A program made the translations under genes and the position numbers. Under the pieces are notes generated by a model that was not told the DNA's origin, did no database searches, and saw only the letters and a list, made by a program, of their open reading frames with translations. From assembly GCA_013003515.1 (NCBI GenBank), contig JABDIW010000306.1:1-11837 (forward strand): 11,837 nucleotides of DNA, given 5' to 3'. How positions within the stretch are numbered: position 1 is the first letter of the stretch; the number at the start of each line of letters is the position of its first letter. Source of the stretch: Acidimicrobiia bacterium (GTDB lineage: Bacteria; Actinomycetota; Acidimicrobiia; Spongiisociales; UBA5794). Below, piece after piece: positions 1-5,693 of the stretch.

Positions 1-43
1 ACGTATCGGCAGAGACGGGGCGGGGCTTCAGTGGGAGCGAGTT

Positions 44-99
44 GTCAGTCGTCAGTCGTCAGTCATCAGTCATCAGTCATCAGTCGATGGTCGATGGTC
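44..99. repeat. Heptanucleotide tandem array A (8 units)
   Basis: Eight contiguous 7-bp units: GTCAGTC three times (44-64), ATCAGTC three times (65-85) and GATGGTC twice (86-99). The units change in blocks, which suggests stepwise slippage or duplication of single units. The array lies 3' of mca (minus strand) and is separated from array B by 11 bp. It resembles in form the short tandemly repeated heptanucleotides known from cyanobacterial intergenic DNA. I assign no function. The 43 bp to its left show nothing recognisable. Confidence 0.93.
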
Positions 100-110
100 A
101 CCGGGAGCGG

Positions 111-152
111 GTAGCCGGTAGCCGGCAGCCGGCAGCCGGCAGCCAGCAGCTA
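111..152. repeat. Heptanucleotide tandem array B (6 units)
   Basis: Six contiguous 7-bp units: GTAGCCG twice (111-124), GCAGCCG twice (125-138), GCAGCCA (139-145) and GCAGCTA (146-152). It has the same period as array A but an unrelated, GC-rich unit. The last unit contains the mca stop codon (CTA at 150-152, TAG on the minus strand), so the array begins exactly where coding ends. Confidence 0.92.
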
Positions 153-992
153 TATGCCAGAGAAGAGATCGTCGGTCGACGCGACGTCCACGCGCGACTG
201 CATGAGCTCGAAATCCTCGAACGGGTAGTGGGCGGCGACGACGTCGAGGGGGACCTGGAACCAGAAGCCGTCGGGGTCGACCTGGGTGCGGTGGGCGCGG
301 AGGGCCTCGCGGGCCCTTCCCAGGGTTGCGGTCACGTCGATGTGGACGAGGTTCTTGTCGGTGTCGGTGGCGCCGTCGAGGCGTTCGATCCACTGCTCGA
401 AGGGAGACTCGTGCCCGAGTCCCAGCATCGCGGTGTGGAGGGTCTCGATGCGACGAACGGTGAACACCGGCGCAAACAGGCTGGGAATCTCCCACGGCTC
501 ACCTGATTCGGGGAATCGCTCGGGATCGGCGGCGGCCTCGAAGGCGGCCAGGCTCAGGTCGTGGATGCGGACGTGGTCGGGGTGGGGGTAGCGAACGTGC
601 TCGTCGTACCCGAGGACCACCTCAGGACGCTCGCGTCTGACGATCGTGACCACCCGCTCGAGTGCCTCGTCGAATGGTGCGTTCACGAACGCCTCGGGAT
701 GGGCGTTCGGTTCGGTGTCGGGCATGCCCGAGTCGCGATAGCCCAGCATGATCACCTCGTCGTAGCCGATGATCTCCGCTGCAGCAGCAAGTTCCTCCGC
801 ACGGATCTCAGCCAGGTTCTCGGCAACCTCGGGACGGTTCATCGCCGGGTTGAGGATGTCGCCGGCCTCTCCTCCGGTGGCGGTGACAAGCACACAGCGC
901 ACCCCTTCATCGGCGTAGTGGGCGACAGTGCCGGCCCCCTTCGACGACTCGTCATCGGGGTGGGCGTGCAGGGCGACAAGGGTGCGGCTCAT
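150..992 (-). CDS. mca: Mycothiol S-conjugate amidase (Mca), PIG-L/LmbE family
   Basis: Zn-dependent amidase of the PIG-L/LmbE fold, 280 residues. Mca cleaves mycothiol S-conjugates into a mercapturic acid, which is exported, and GlcN-inositol, which is recycled: cytosolic detoxification. The metal/catalytic motif HPDDE is at 11-15 (His11, Asp14 metal; Asp13 base) and HPDH is at 137-140. The stretch SSKGAGTVAHYADEG and the segment GGEAGDILNPAM match Mca rather than MshB as I recall the M. tuberculosis sequences, as does the C-terminal pattern RAHRTQVDP...FELMQSR...LFSGI. The start at 992 is chosen because the homologous N-terminus begins MSRTLVALHAHPDD; an upstream ATG at 1163 would add 57 residues running back into the neighbouring nuclease gene. 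No Shine-Dalgarno is visible; GATACT lies 10 nt upstream (1003-1008). It sits 31 bp after the nuclease gene on the same strand and may be co-transcribed. Mca is very likely; MshB is the main alternative. Confidence 0.88.
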   Translation of the reverse strand: MSRTLVALHAHPDDESSKGAGTVAHYADEGVRCVLVTATGGEAGDILNPAMNRPEVAENLAEIRAEELAAAAEIIGYDEVIMLGYRDSGMPDTEPNAHPEAFVNAPFDEALERVVTIVRRERPEVVLGYDEHVRYPHPDHVRIHDLSLAAFEAAADPERFPESGEPWEIPSLFAPVFTVRRIETLHTAMLGLGHESPFEQWIERLDGATDTDKNLVHIDVTATLGRAREALRAHRTQVDPDGFWFQVPLDVVAAHYPFEDFELMQSRVDVASTDDLFSGI

Positions 993-1023
993 GAGGTCGG
1001 GCAGTATCGCAGGCAGACCCTGG

Positions 1024-1791
1024 TCAATCCGTGACCGCGACGGCAGTCCGGCCCTCGGAGCACTCGGGCAGGAGCGGGCAGTACCGGCACCACGGCCCTG
1101 CGGTTGTGTCGGCCGGGACACCGGCAAACGACTGGCGGGCGATCGTGACGAACCTGGCGACATCGGTCACGGTTGCCTGGAGGGCCGAACGGGTGGGCCG
1201 CTCCACGTAGGTCTCCCCGGTCTTCACCGAGAAGGCATCGAGGCTCTCGGGCGGCTCGCCGTGAACCAGCGTCCACAGCATGCCGTAGAAGGCGAGCTGA
1301 TCGGCCACGGCTCCCACCTGGCCGGTCTTCCAGTCCCGCAGGACGACACCGCCGTCCTCACCGTCGAACACGGCGTCGACGATGCCCTTGATCACCACAC
1401 CCTCGGTTGCCTCGAACTCGAGCGAGACCTCGACGTCGCGACACCCCTCGAGAGACACCTTTTGAAACCGGTCGTAGAGGTCGCCGACTTCGGCAATGAT
1501 CGGCTGGAGAGTCGAGGGCTTCAGACCGAGAGACCCCACCTTCGGGTTCATCGACGAACCGATCTCCTCACGGCACGCCTGAGCGAAATCGTCCTTGGAG
1601 ATCGGTCCATGCTGCAGGTGCCTGGCAAAGACCCGGTGGGCGAGACCCCCGACGAAACCGACCGCAGAGTCCTCGGGATACTCGCCCCGCAGCCTGCCCA
1701 CGGCCTGCTCCGGGCACCGGCGATAGGCGACATACGTGGATGCGCTCACGGTGAGCGGCTCACCGGCCGGGACGTGTGGGAACTCGATCAC
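1024..1791 (-). CDS. PD-(D/E)XK nuclease, RecB/Cas4-like with Fe-S cysteines
   Basis: A 255-residue protein of the RecB-family exonuclease (PD-(D/E)XK) superfamily. Visible nuclease motifs are the N-terminal substrate-site pattern ending in Cys26 (LTVSASTYVAYRRC), His52 in GGLAH, Asp138 in GIVDAVF, Asp153-Trp-Lys155 in RDWKTG, and Gln165-x3-Tyr169 (QLAFY). Four cysteines arranged as Cys26 ... Cys235-x2-Cys238-x5-Cys244 match the 4Fe-4S clamp of AddB and Cas4 nucleases. The start is GTG at 1791: it keeps the conserved N-terminal motif, and TACGAT lies 6 nt upstream on the minus strand, with no Shine-Dalgarno. Role inferred: single-stranded DNA end processing in repair. It is not fused to a helicase, and no cas genes lie nearby, so cas4 is not assigned. 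It precedes mca by 31 bp and diverges from the VanW gene. Confidence 0.82.
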   Translation of the reverse strand: MIEFPHVPAGEPLTVSASTYVAYRRCPEQAVGRLRGEYPEDSAVGFVGGLAHRVFARHLQHGPISKDDFAQACREEIGSSMNPKVGSLGLKPSTLQPIIAEVGDLYDRFQKVSLEGCRDVEVSLEFEATEGVVIKGIVDAVFDGEDGGVVLRDWKTGQVGAVADQLAFYGMLWTLVHGEPPESLDAFSVKTGETYVERPTRSALQATVTDVARFVTIARQSFAGVPADTTAGPWCRYCPLLPECSEGRTAVAVTD

Positions 1792-1797
1792 GGTGGC

Positions 1798-1803
1798 ATC
1801 GTA
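1798..1803 (-). promoter_or_regulatory. Candidate -10 hexamer (TACGAT) of the nuclease gene
   Basis: On the minus strand TACGAT (TAnnnT form) is followed by exactly 6 nt and then the GTG start at 1791. This spacing would put transcription start at or next to the start codon, giving a leaderless mRNA. I see no clear -35 element. The assignment rests on spacing and the missing Shine-Dalgarno. Confidence 0.35.
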
Positions 1804-1834
1804 TCGATTGGCCAGGACAGTCCCGCGCGCCCCC

Positions 1835-1840
1835 TACACT
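1835..1840 (+). promoter_or_regulatory. Candidate -10 hexamer (TACACT) of the VanW gene
   Basis: TACACT lies in the 80-bp divergent gap between the nuclease and VanW genes, 31 bp before the proposed TTG start at 1872. A TTGGCC at 1808-1813 is too far away (21-bp spacer) to be a convincing -35. Weak call. Confidence 0.25.
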
Positions 1841-1871
1841 GCGATGCCTCGACTCCCTCTGGGCCACAGTC

Positions 1872-3893
1872 TTGATCTCTCGTACTACTCGTTTCTGGTT
1901 GCTCATCGGTATCCCCGCCTTGCTGGTGGTGGTGCCGCTGTCCGCGTATGCCATCGACCGCCTTGCCGGTTCGGGCGAGATCGCCCGCAACGTGACCATC
2001 GCCGACGTGCCGGTGGGCGGGCTCTCGGAGGCGGATGCGCTTGCGGCTTTGGATGCCCACGAGGCCGAGATGCAGGCCCGCACCGCCACGTTCGTGGTTG
2101 AGGGTGACACCTATGCCCTCGCCGGTTCGACCGTCGGACTCGGCTTCGACAAGGACGCCGCCGTCACCGCGGCCCTGGCTGCCAATCGCTCCGGTGGTGT
2201 CGGCGACGTGTTCGCCTGGCTTGGCAGCTTCACCAGCACCGAGAACATCACCGTCGACTACTCCGTGGACAGCGAAGCCGTCGAGATCGCCGTGGAGAGC
2301 TTCGAGCAGCAATCGATCGACGATCCCGCCTTCGACGGTGGCGTCGCCATCGAAAGCGGCGTCGCTGTGGCCGAATACCCCAGGGCGGGACGGCGCATCG
2401 ACCGCTCCGGGATCAGCGACCTCGTTCTCGACTCGCTCACCGCCGCCAGCCGCCTCCCCCTGACGCTCGACATCGAGTCGGTGAGCCCGCGACTGACCGA
2501 CGCCGACATCGACGCAGCTGTGGAGGAGGCCAACCTCCTGATCTCAGAGCCCATCGTCCTCGCCGCTGCCGACCCCGACGTCTCGATCCTCTTCACGTCC
2601 TATGGCCTCGCCTCGGCGCTCCGCTCCGAGGTCGTCGAGAACTCGCCGACGAGCATCGAGCTGTGGTTCGACGAAGACACCGTCGCCGAGCTGCTGAGCA
2701 CGTATCAGGCCCAGATCGAGCAACCGCCACGCGATGCTGCGTTCGTGCTCGCCGAAGAGGGCGGAGTGGAGATCCTGCCGAGCCGCAGCGGGACGAAGCT
2801 CGACGTGCTGGCGGTCACGTCGATACTCGACGACGCCGCCAGACGAACGTCACGCACTGCCGTGTTCCCCTTCGCCGAAGGGGACCCCGCGGCGTTCACC
2901 ACCGAGGACGCCGAGTCCATGGGACCGTTCACCAAGGTGTCCGAGTTCACCACCAAGCACCCTTGCTGCCAGTCGCGGGTGACCAACATCCAGCTGATCG
3001 CCGATTCGGTCGACGGCACGGTGGTGTGGCCAGGAGAGGTCTTCTCGCTCAACCAGACGGCCGGCGAGCGAACCCGCGAGAAGGGCTACGTCGAGGGCGG
3101 GATGATCGGACCGGGCGGGGAGCTGGTCGACGCCATCGGCGGCGGAGTCAGCCAATTCGCGACGACCATCTACAACGCCGTGTTCTTCGGTTGTTACGAG
3201 GACGTCGAGCACAAGCCGCACTCGCAGTACTTCTCCAGGTACCCCGTCGTGCGTGAAGCGACCGTCAATTGGCCCAGCATCGACCTCAAGTGGCGCAACG
3301 ACAGCGACGCCGTGGTGGTCATCGACACCAAGTACACCGACACCTCGATCACCGTCGAGTTCTGGGGCAACAACGGCGGGCGGACCTGTACATCCGAGAC
3401 TTCGGGCCGATACGCCTACAGGGAACCGACCACCGAGTACATCCCCGACCCGCTGGTCAATCCGGGCGAGCCGGTCACCGAGAGCGACGGGCTCACGGGT
3501 TGGACCGCACGGGTGACCCGGTTCATGGAAATGCCCGACGGCGAGGTCATCGAGCAGGAGTGGACCTGGTCGTACCGCATGAAACCGATGCAGGTCCGCA
3601 TCCATCCGTGCGAGATCCCCGAGGACGACCCGCTGTACACCGGCGAGGAGTGCCCGCTCGAGATCGCGGTCGTCGTCGGCATGACCGTCGCAGACGCCAT
3701 TGCAGCCCTCGAAGCACAAGGCTTCGTCGTGACCGTCGCCACGCCCATCGACGTCGCCGACCCCGCCCAGGAAGGGCTCGTGCAGACTCAGGACCCGACG
3801 GGATTCGCCCCCCTCGAGACCGTGATCACCATCACGCCGGGAGTGTATGTGGAACCGCCACCCGAGGAACCGCCCCCGGACGAAGGCTCCTGA
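1872..3893 (+). CDS. VanW family membrane-anchored protein with C-terminal PASTA domain
   Basis: A 673-residue envelope protein. From the N-terminus: a short basic tail and one membrane segment (about 9-28); two peptidoglycan-binding-4-like domains (about 40-340); a VanW domain (about 357-490) with GEVFSLNQTAGERTREKGY (388-406) and GGGVSQFATTIYNAVF (423-438); a beta-rich segment; one PASTA domain (about 595-656); and a Pro/Glu-rich tail. The bulk should face outward. Six cysteines (365, 366, 441, 506, 580, 594) are all outside and could form disulfides. VanW proteins are linked to glycopeptide resistance clusters and cell-wall metabolism, but the biochemical role is unknown; no van genes are adjacent. 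The start is uncertain: TTG at 1872 gives a normal membrane-anchor N-terminus, whereas the ATG at 1776 would overlap the divergent nuclease gene and add 32 unpromising residues. The gene ends at a strong hairpin. Confidence 0.85.
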   Translation: MISRTTRFWLLIGIPALLVVVPLSAYAIDRLAGSGEIARNVTIADVPVGGLSEADALAALDAHEAEMQARTATFVVEGDTYALAGSTVGLGFDKDAAVTAALAANRSGGVGDVFAWLGSFTSTENITVDYSVDSEAVEIAVESFEQQSIDDPAFDGGVAIESGVAVAEYPRAGRRIDRSGISDLVLDSLTAASRLPLTLDIESVSPRLTDADIDAAVEEANLLISEPIVLAAADPDVSILFTSYGLASALRSEVVENSPTSIELWFDEDTVAELLSTYQAQIEQPPRDAAFVLAEEGGVEILPSRSGTKLDVLAVTSILDDAARRTSRTAVFPFAEGDPAAFTTEDAESMGPFTKVSEFTTKHPCCQSRVTNIQLIADSVDGTVVWPGEVFSLNQTAGERTREKGYVEGGMIGPGGELVDAIGGGVSQFATTIYNAVFFGCYEDVEHKPHSQYFSRYPVVREATVNWPSIDLKWRNDSDAVVVIDTKYTDTSITVEFWGNNGGRTCTSETSGRYAYREPTTEYIPDPLVNPGEPVTESDGLTGWTARVTRFMEMPDGEVIEQEWTWSYRMKPMQVRIHPCEIPEDDPLYTGEECPLEIAVVVGMTVADAIAALEAQGFVVTVATPIDVADPAQEGLVQTQDPTGFAPLETVITITPGVYVEPPPEEPPPDEGS

Positions 3894-3899
3894 CACGAA

Positions 3900-3925
3900 A
3901 GAGCGGGCCCCGAAGGGCCCGCTCT
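3900..3925. terminator. Bidirectional hairpin terminator, 11-bp perfect stem
   Basis: Arms AGAGCGGGCCC (3900-3910) and GGGCCCGCTCT (3915-3925) are exact reverse complements around a CGAA loop. The hairpin starts 6 nt after the VanW stop and lies between convergent genes. The short T run (TTTCG) is on the minus-strand side, so it looks best suited to end the repeat-protein transcript, but probably stops both. Confidence 0.82.
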
Positions 3926-3970
3926 CGACTCGGCGAGGAAGCCGATGTCGGTGTTCCAGTTCTCAGAAGC

Positions 3971-4474
3971 TCAGATGGGCCCCTTGATGGAATACGGCCC
4001 CTGAATGACCTCTTGCGGCCATTCCCGGATGCCGGACTGGGTCGCGGAGAACGGTGGCCTCAGGTACATCCCGAGATCCGAGTACCAGTCGAACTCGGCG
4101 TACACGATCTCACCCATGCCGACCGCTGCCGGCGGAGCGAGATAGAAGCCTTCGAGATGGTTGTACCAGCCGTAACCCGAGTACACGGACTCACCACTTG
4201 GAACGGCAGCCGGTGGTGTCAGATAGAACCCCTCGAGATTCTCGTACCAGTCGAACTCCGCATACACGGACTCGCCGCTGGCCGGCAAAACCTCGGTCTC
4301 CTCGATGTACTGCAGCACGATGAAGCCGGCGGCAGCGATCACGAGGAGGACAACCAGGGACACCATCCAGGCGAAATACCCGCGGCGCTGACGCCGTACG
4401 GGCTCGATCCTCTGAGGGACTTCCCTCCGGGGAGGCCGAACCTTGGTTGCCTGACGATCAACTGTCTGCGTCAT
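3971..4474 (-). CDS. Single-pass membrane protein with three aromatic-rich repeats of about 27 residues
   Basis: A 167-residue protein of no family I recognise. Residues 1-32 are basic and Pro-rich (PPRREVPQRIEPVRRQRR) and should be cytoplasmic. About 34-56 is a clear membrane helix. The rest, outside by the positive-inside rule, is built of three repeats: 66-92, 93-119 and 120-145. The shared pattern is GExVYxxxxWYxxL..(F/M)YLxPP. Repeats 1 and 2 share 19 of 27 residues; repeat 3 is more divergent and one residue shorter. A C-terminal tail of about 22 residues follows. The start at 4472-4474 is fixed by an excellent Shine-Dalgarno, AAAGGAGGAGG at 4477-4487, ending 2 nt from the ATG; the longer reading frame to 4579 lacks one. 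It diverges from a SARP regulator across 157 bp, which suggests, but does not prove, that the regulator controls it. Confidence 0.8.
   Translation of the reverse strand: MTQTVDRQATKVRPPRREVPQRIEPVRRQRRGYFAWMVSLVVLLVIAAAGFIVLQYIEETEVLPASGESVYAEFDWYENLEGFYLTPPAAVPSGESVYSGYGWYNHLEGFYLAPPAAVGMGEIVYAEFDWYSDLGMYLRPPFSATQSGIREWPQEVIQGPYSIKGPI
4040..4279 (-). repeat. Three tandem 81/81/78-bp coding repeats
   Basis: In-gene tandem repeat encoding the aromatic units of the membrane protein: copy 1 at 4199-4279, copy 2 at 4118-4198, copy 3 at 4040-4117. Copies differ at many synonymous sites (for example TAT/TAC, GGC/GGT, CTG/CTC), so this is an old duplication held by selection on the protein rather than a recent expansion. 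Confidence 0.85.
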
Positions 4475-4476
4475 GG

Positions 4477-4487
4477 CCTCCTCCTTT
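4477..4487 (-). promoter_or_regulatory. Strong Shine-Dalgarno deciding the repeat-protein start
   Basis: Minus-strand AAAGGAGGAGG directly precedes CC-ATG. It is the strongest ribosome-binding site in the window and contrasts with neighbours that have none, which suggests high translation of the repeat membrane protein. Confidence 0.8.
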
Positions 4488-4523
4488 CCTCCCCAACCTG
4501 ACACTCCGGCCACACAAACCAGA

Positions 4524-4551
4524 CACCCGCCGGGTGGGAACGCCTGGGAAC
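4524..4551. promoter_or_regulatory. Operator-like inverted and direct repeats between divergent genes
   Basis: A perfect inverted repeat, CACCCG (4524-4529), one base, CGGGTG (4531-4536), runs into a direct repeat TGGGAAC at 4535-4541 and 4545-4551, with a 10-bp start-to-start distance (one helical turn). SARP regulators are known to bind direct heptamer repeats spaced about one turn (usually 11 bp), and a SARP gene starts 80 bp to the right. Binding is inferred. Confidence 0.45.
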
Positions 4552-4631
4552 CCGAATGCGCCCACCTTGCAGTCGCCATGTAGCACTAGACCTGAGCGAC
4601 GCGAAGGCGCATGCTGGGGATGGAGGGGACC

Positions 4632-5378
4632 ATGGAGCCGTGTAGGTATCTCGTCCTTGGGCCGATGCTGGTGCGCACTCCGGAAGGGCAGCTGGAGGCA
4701 CCGGGAGGACCTGTCACGCGTGCGGTGCTGGCTGCACTCCTCATCGCTGCCAACCATGCGGTCTCCCAGGATCTCCTCATCGAAGAGACGTGGGGAGACG
4801 GGGCTCCACACGATCCCGAGCACTCCCTGCACTCGCAGGTCACCAGACTGCGCCGCCTTCTCGGACCGGAGGCGATCACGCGCAGCGGCCGGTCCTACAC
4901 GCTGACGGTGGCCGATGACTCGATCGATGCCATGCGCTTCGAGAACCTCGCCGGGCAAGCCAGCGATGCCGAGGACGCCGATACCACCCGGGCCCTGTGT
5001 CTCGAAGGCCTCGAGCTGTGGCGAGGGGCGCCGTTCGGGGACCTTGCCGACCGGGACTTCCTCCGTCTCGAGACCTACCGGTTGGAGGAGATACGGCTCA
5101 ACGTCATCGAGACCTGCTTCGATGCCGATCTCGAGCTGGGCCGGCACCAGGAGATCGTCGCCTCGCTCCGTGCCGCCGTGACGCAATACCCGTTCCGCGA
5201 GACCCTGTGGGGTCAGCTGGTGACGGCCCTCGGCCGGTCCGGACGGCAGCCAGAGGGATTACGCGTCTACGACGAATACGCGTCGTTCCTGAGATCCGAG
5301 TTGGGCATTCAGCCCGGCGTGGCGATGCAACGCCTCCGCGACGGGATCGTCGCCGACCGCGCTCAGCCGACTGCGTAG
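4632..5378 (+). CDS. SARP-like transcriptional regulator (winged helix + BTAD)
   Basis: A 248-residue protein with the compact SARP layout: an OmpR/PhoB-type winged-helix DNA-binding domain (about 5-93), opening with YLVLGPMLVRTPEG and with the likely recognition region HSLHSQVTRLRRLLG at 64-78, followed by a bacterial transcriptional activation domain, BTAD (about 98-243), with the pattern ALCLEGLELWRGAPFGDL...FRETLWGQLVTALGRSGRQPEGLRVYDEY. It has no NB-ARC or TPR extension. SARPs usually activate nearby genes; the obvious candidate is the divergent repeat membrane protein, and no secondary-metabolite cluster is in view. ATG codons at 4611, 4620 and 4632 are in frame. 4632 is chosen because GGAGGGG at 4622-4628 is correctly placed and MEPCRYLVLGP matches family N-termini. 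Its 3' end overlaps the convergent small gene by 16 bp. Confidence 0.85.
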   Translation: MEPCRYLVLGPMLVRTPEGQLEAPGGPVTRAVLAALLIAANHAVSQDLLIEETWGDGAPHDPEHSLHSQVTRLRRLLGPEAITRSGRSYTLTVADDSIDAMRFENLAGQASDAEDADTTRALCLEGLELWRGAPFGDLADRDFLRLETYRLEEIRLNVIETCFDADLELGRHQEIVASLRAAVTQYPFRETLWGQLVTALGRSGRQPEGLRVYDEYASFLRSELGIQPGVAMQRLRDGIVADRAQPTA

Positions 5379-5659
5379 AAGACGAACAGGTCCGTGATGA
5401 CAGACCGGGCGGTTGCCAGGCCGTCCTCGTCCCAGTCACCGGACCTCTTGGCCGTCACCTGGTTGCTGGCCACATAGACCCGCTCGAGATCGGCCACGGC
5501 CTCGAAGAGCCGTTGCGCGAGCTGGGCGGGAGGCGTGTCGACCTGTTCCGGGATTGCGTCGAAACCGATGCCGTCCTGACCCGTGATCGAACGGTCGGTC
5601 TCGAAGAGAGCGACGTTGTCGACCGTGACGACTGATGTGATTTCGATCTGTTGTCCCAT
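5363..5659 (-). CDS. Small conserved-looking protein of unknown function
   Basis: 98 residues, no signal peptide or membrane segment, no cysteine, acidic overall. I do not recognise a family. Evidence that it is real: strongly GC-biased third codon positions, a sensible amino-acid composition, and a start preceded by TAGCCT exactly 6 nt before the ATG. The N-terminal part (3-22) looks beta-forming with TVDNVALFETDRS; a probable helix follows at about 45-60 (PAQLAQRLFEAVADLERV), and the C-terminus ends in a hydrophobic strand or helix (ITDLFVFYAVG). It lies 34 bp after pyruvate kinase on the same strand but is separated by a hairpin. It overlaps the end of the SARP gene tail to tail, with no terminator between them. 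Confidence 0.6.
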   Translation of the reverse strand: MGQQIEITSVVTVDNVALFETDRSITGQDGIGFDAIPEQVDTPPAQLAQRLFEAVADLERVYVASNQVTAKRSGDWDEDGLATARSVITDLFVFYAVG

Positions 5660-5665
5660 GGGGTC

Positions 5666-5671
5666 AGGCTA
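5666..5671 (-). promoter_or_regulatory. Candidate -10 hexamer (TAGCCT) of the small gene
   Basis: Minus-strand TAGCCT is followed by 6 nt (GACCCC) and the ATG at 5659. No Shine-Dalgarno is present. The position fits leaderless initiation just after the pyruvate kinase hairpin. Confidence 0.35.
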
Positions 5672-5672
5672 A

Positions 5673-5692
5673 CCGGTTGGTGATCCAACCGG
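5673..5692. terminator. Hairpin after pyruvate kinase stop
   Basis: Arms CCGGTTGG (5673-5680) and CCAACCGG (5685-5692) are exact reverse complements around TGAT. It begins 1 nt beyond the pyruvate kinase stop (5694-5696) on the minus strand and is followed there by TTAG, with no real T run. Likely a 3'-end or termination hairpin; it could also be an attenuator ahead of the small gene. Confidence 0.55.
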
Positions 5693-5693
5693 A

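Noticed and set aside
44..152. Possible CRISPR array
   Set aside because: Units are 7 bp in direct contact with no unique spacers; it is a simple tandem repeat.
1024..1791. Cas4 annotation for the nuclease
   Set aside because: No cas1, cas2 or other cas genes and no array nearby; a general RecB-like nuclease name is safer.
1844..1846. ATG three bases after TACACT as start of the VanW gene
   Set aside because: It is in a different reading frame from the VanW protein and opens a frame with shadow-like composition.
928..1875. 315-codon plus-strand open frame opposite the nuclease gene
   Set aside because: It covers the convincing PD-(D/E)XK protein on the other strand and shows no domain.
2850..3896. 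348-codon minus-strand open frame opposite the VanW gene
   Set aside because: Shadow of a high-GC gene: the opposite frame encodes recognisable VanW and PASTA domains, and this one has low-complexity His/Gly/Asp-rich composition.
4475..4579. Longer start (ATG at 4579) for the repeat membrane protein
   Set aside because: The extra 35 residues have no Shine-Dalgarno, cross the operator-like repeats, and the internal ATG at 4474 has an excellent one.
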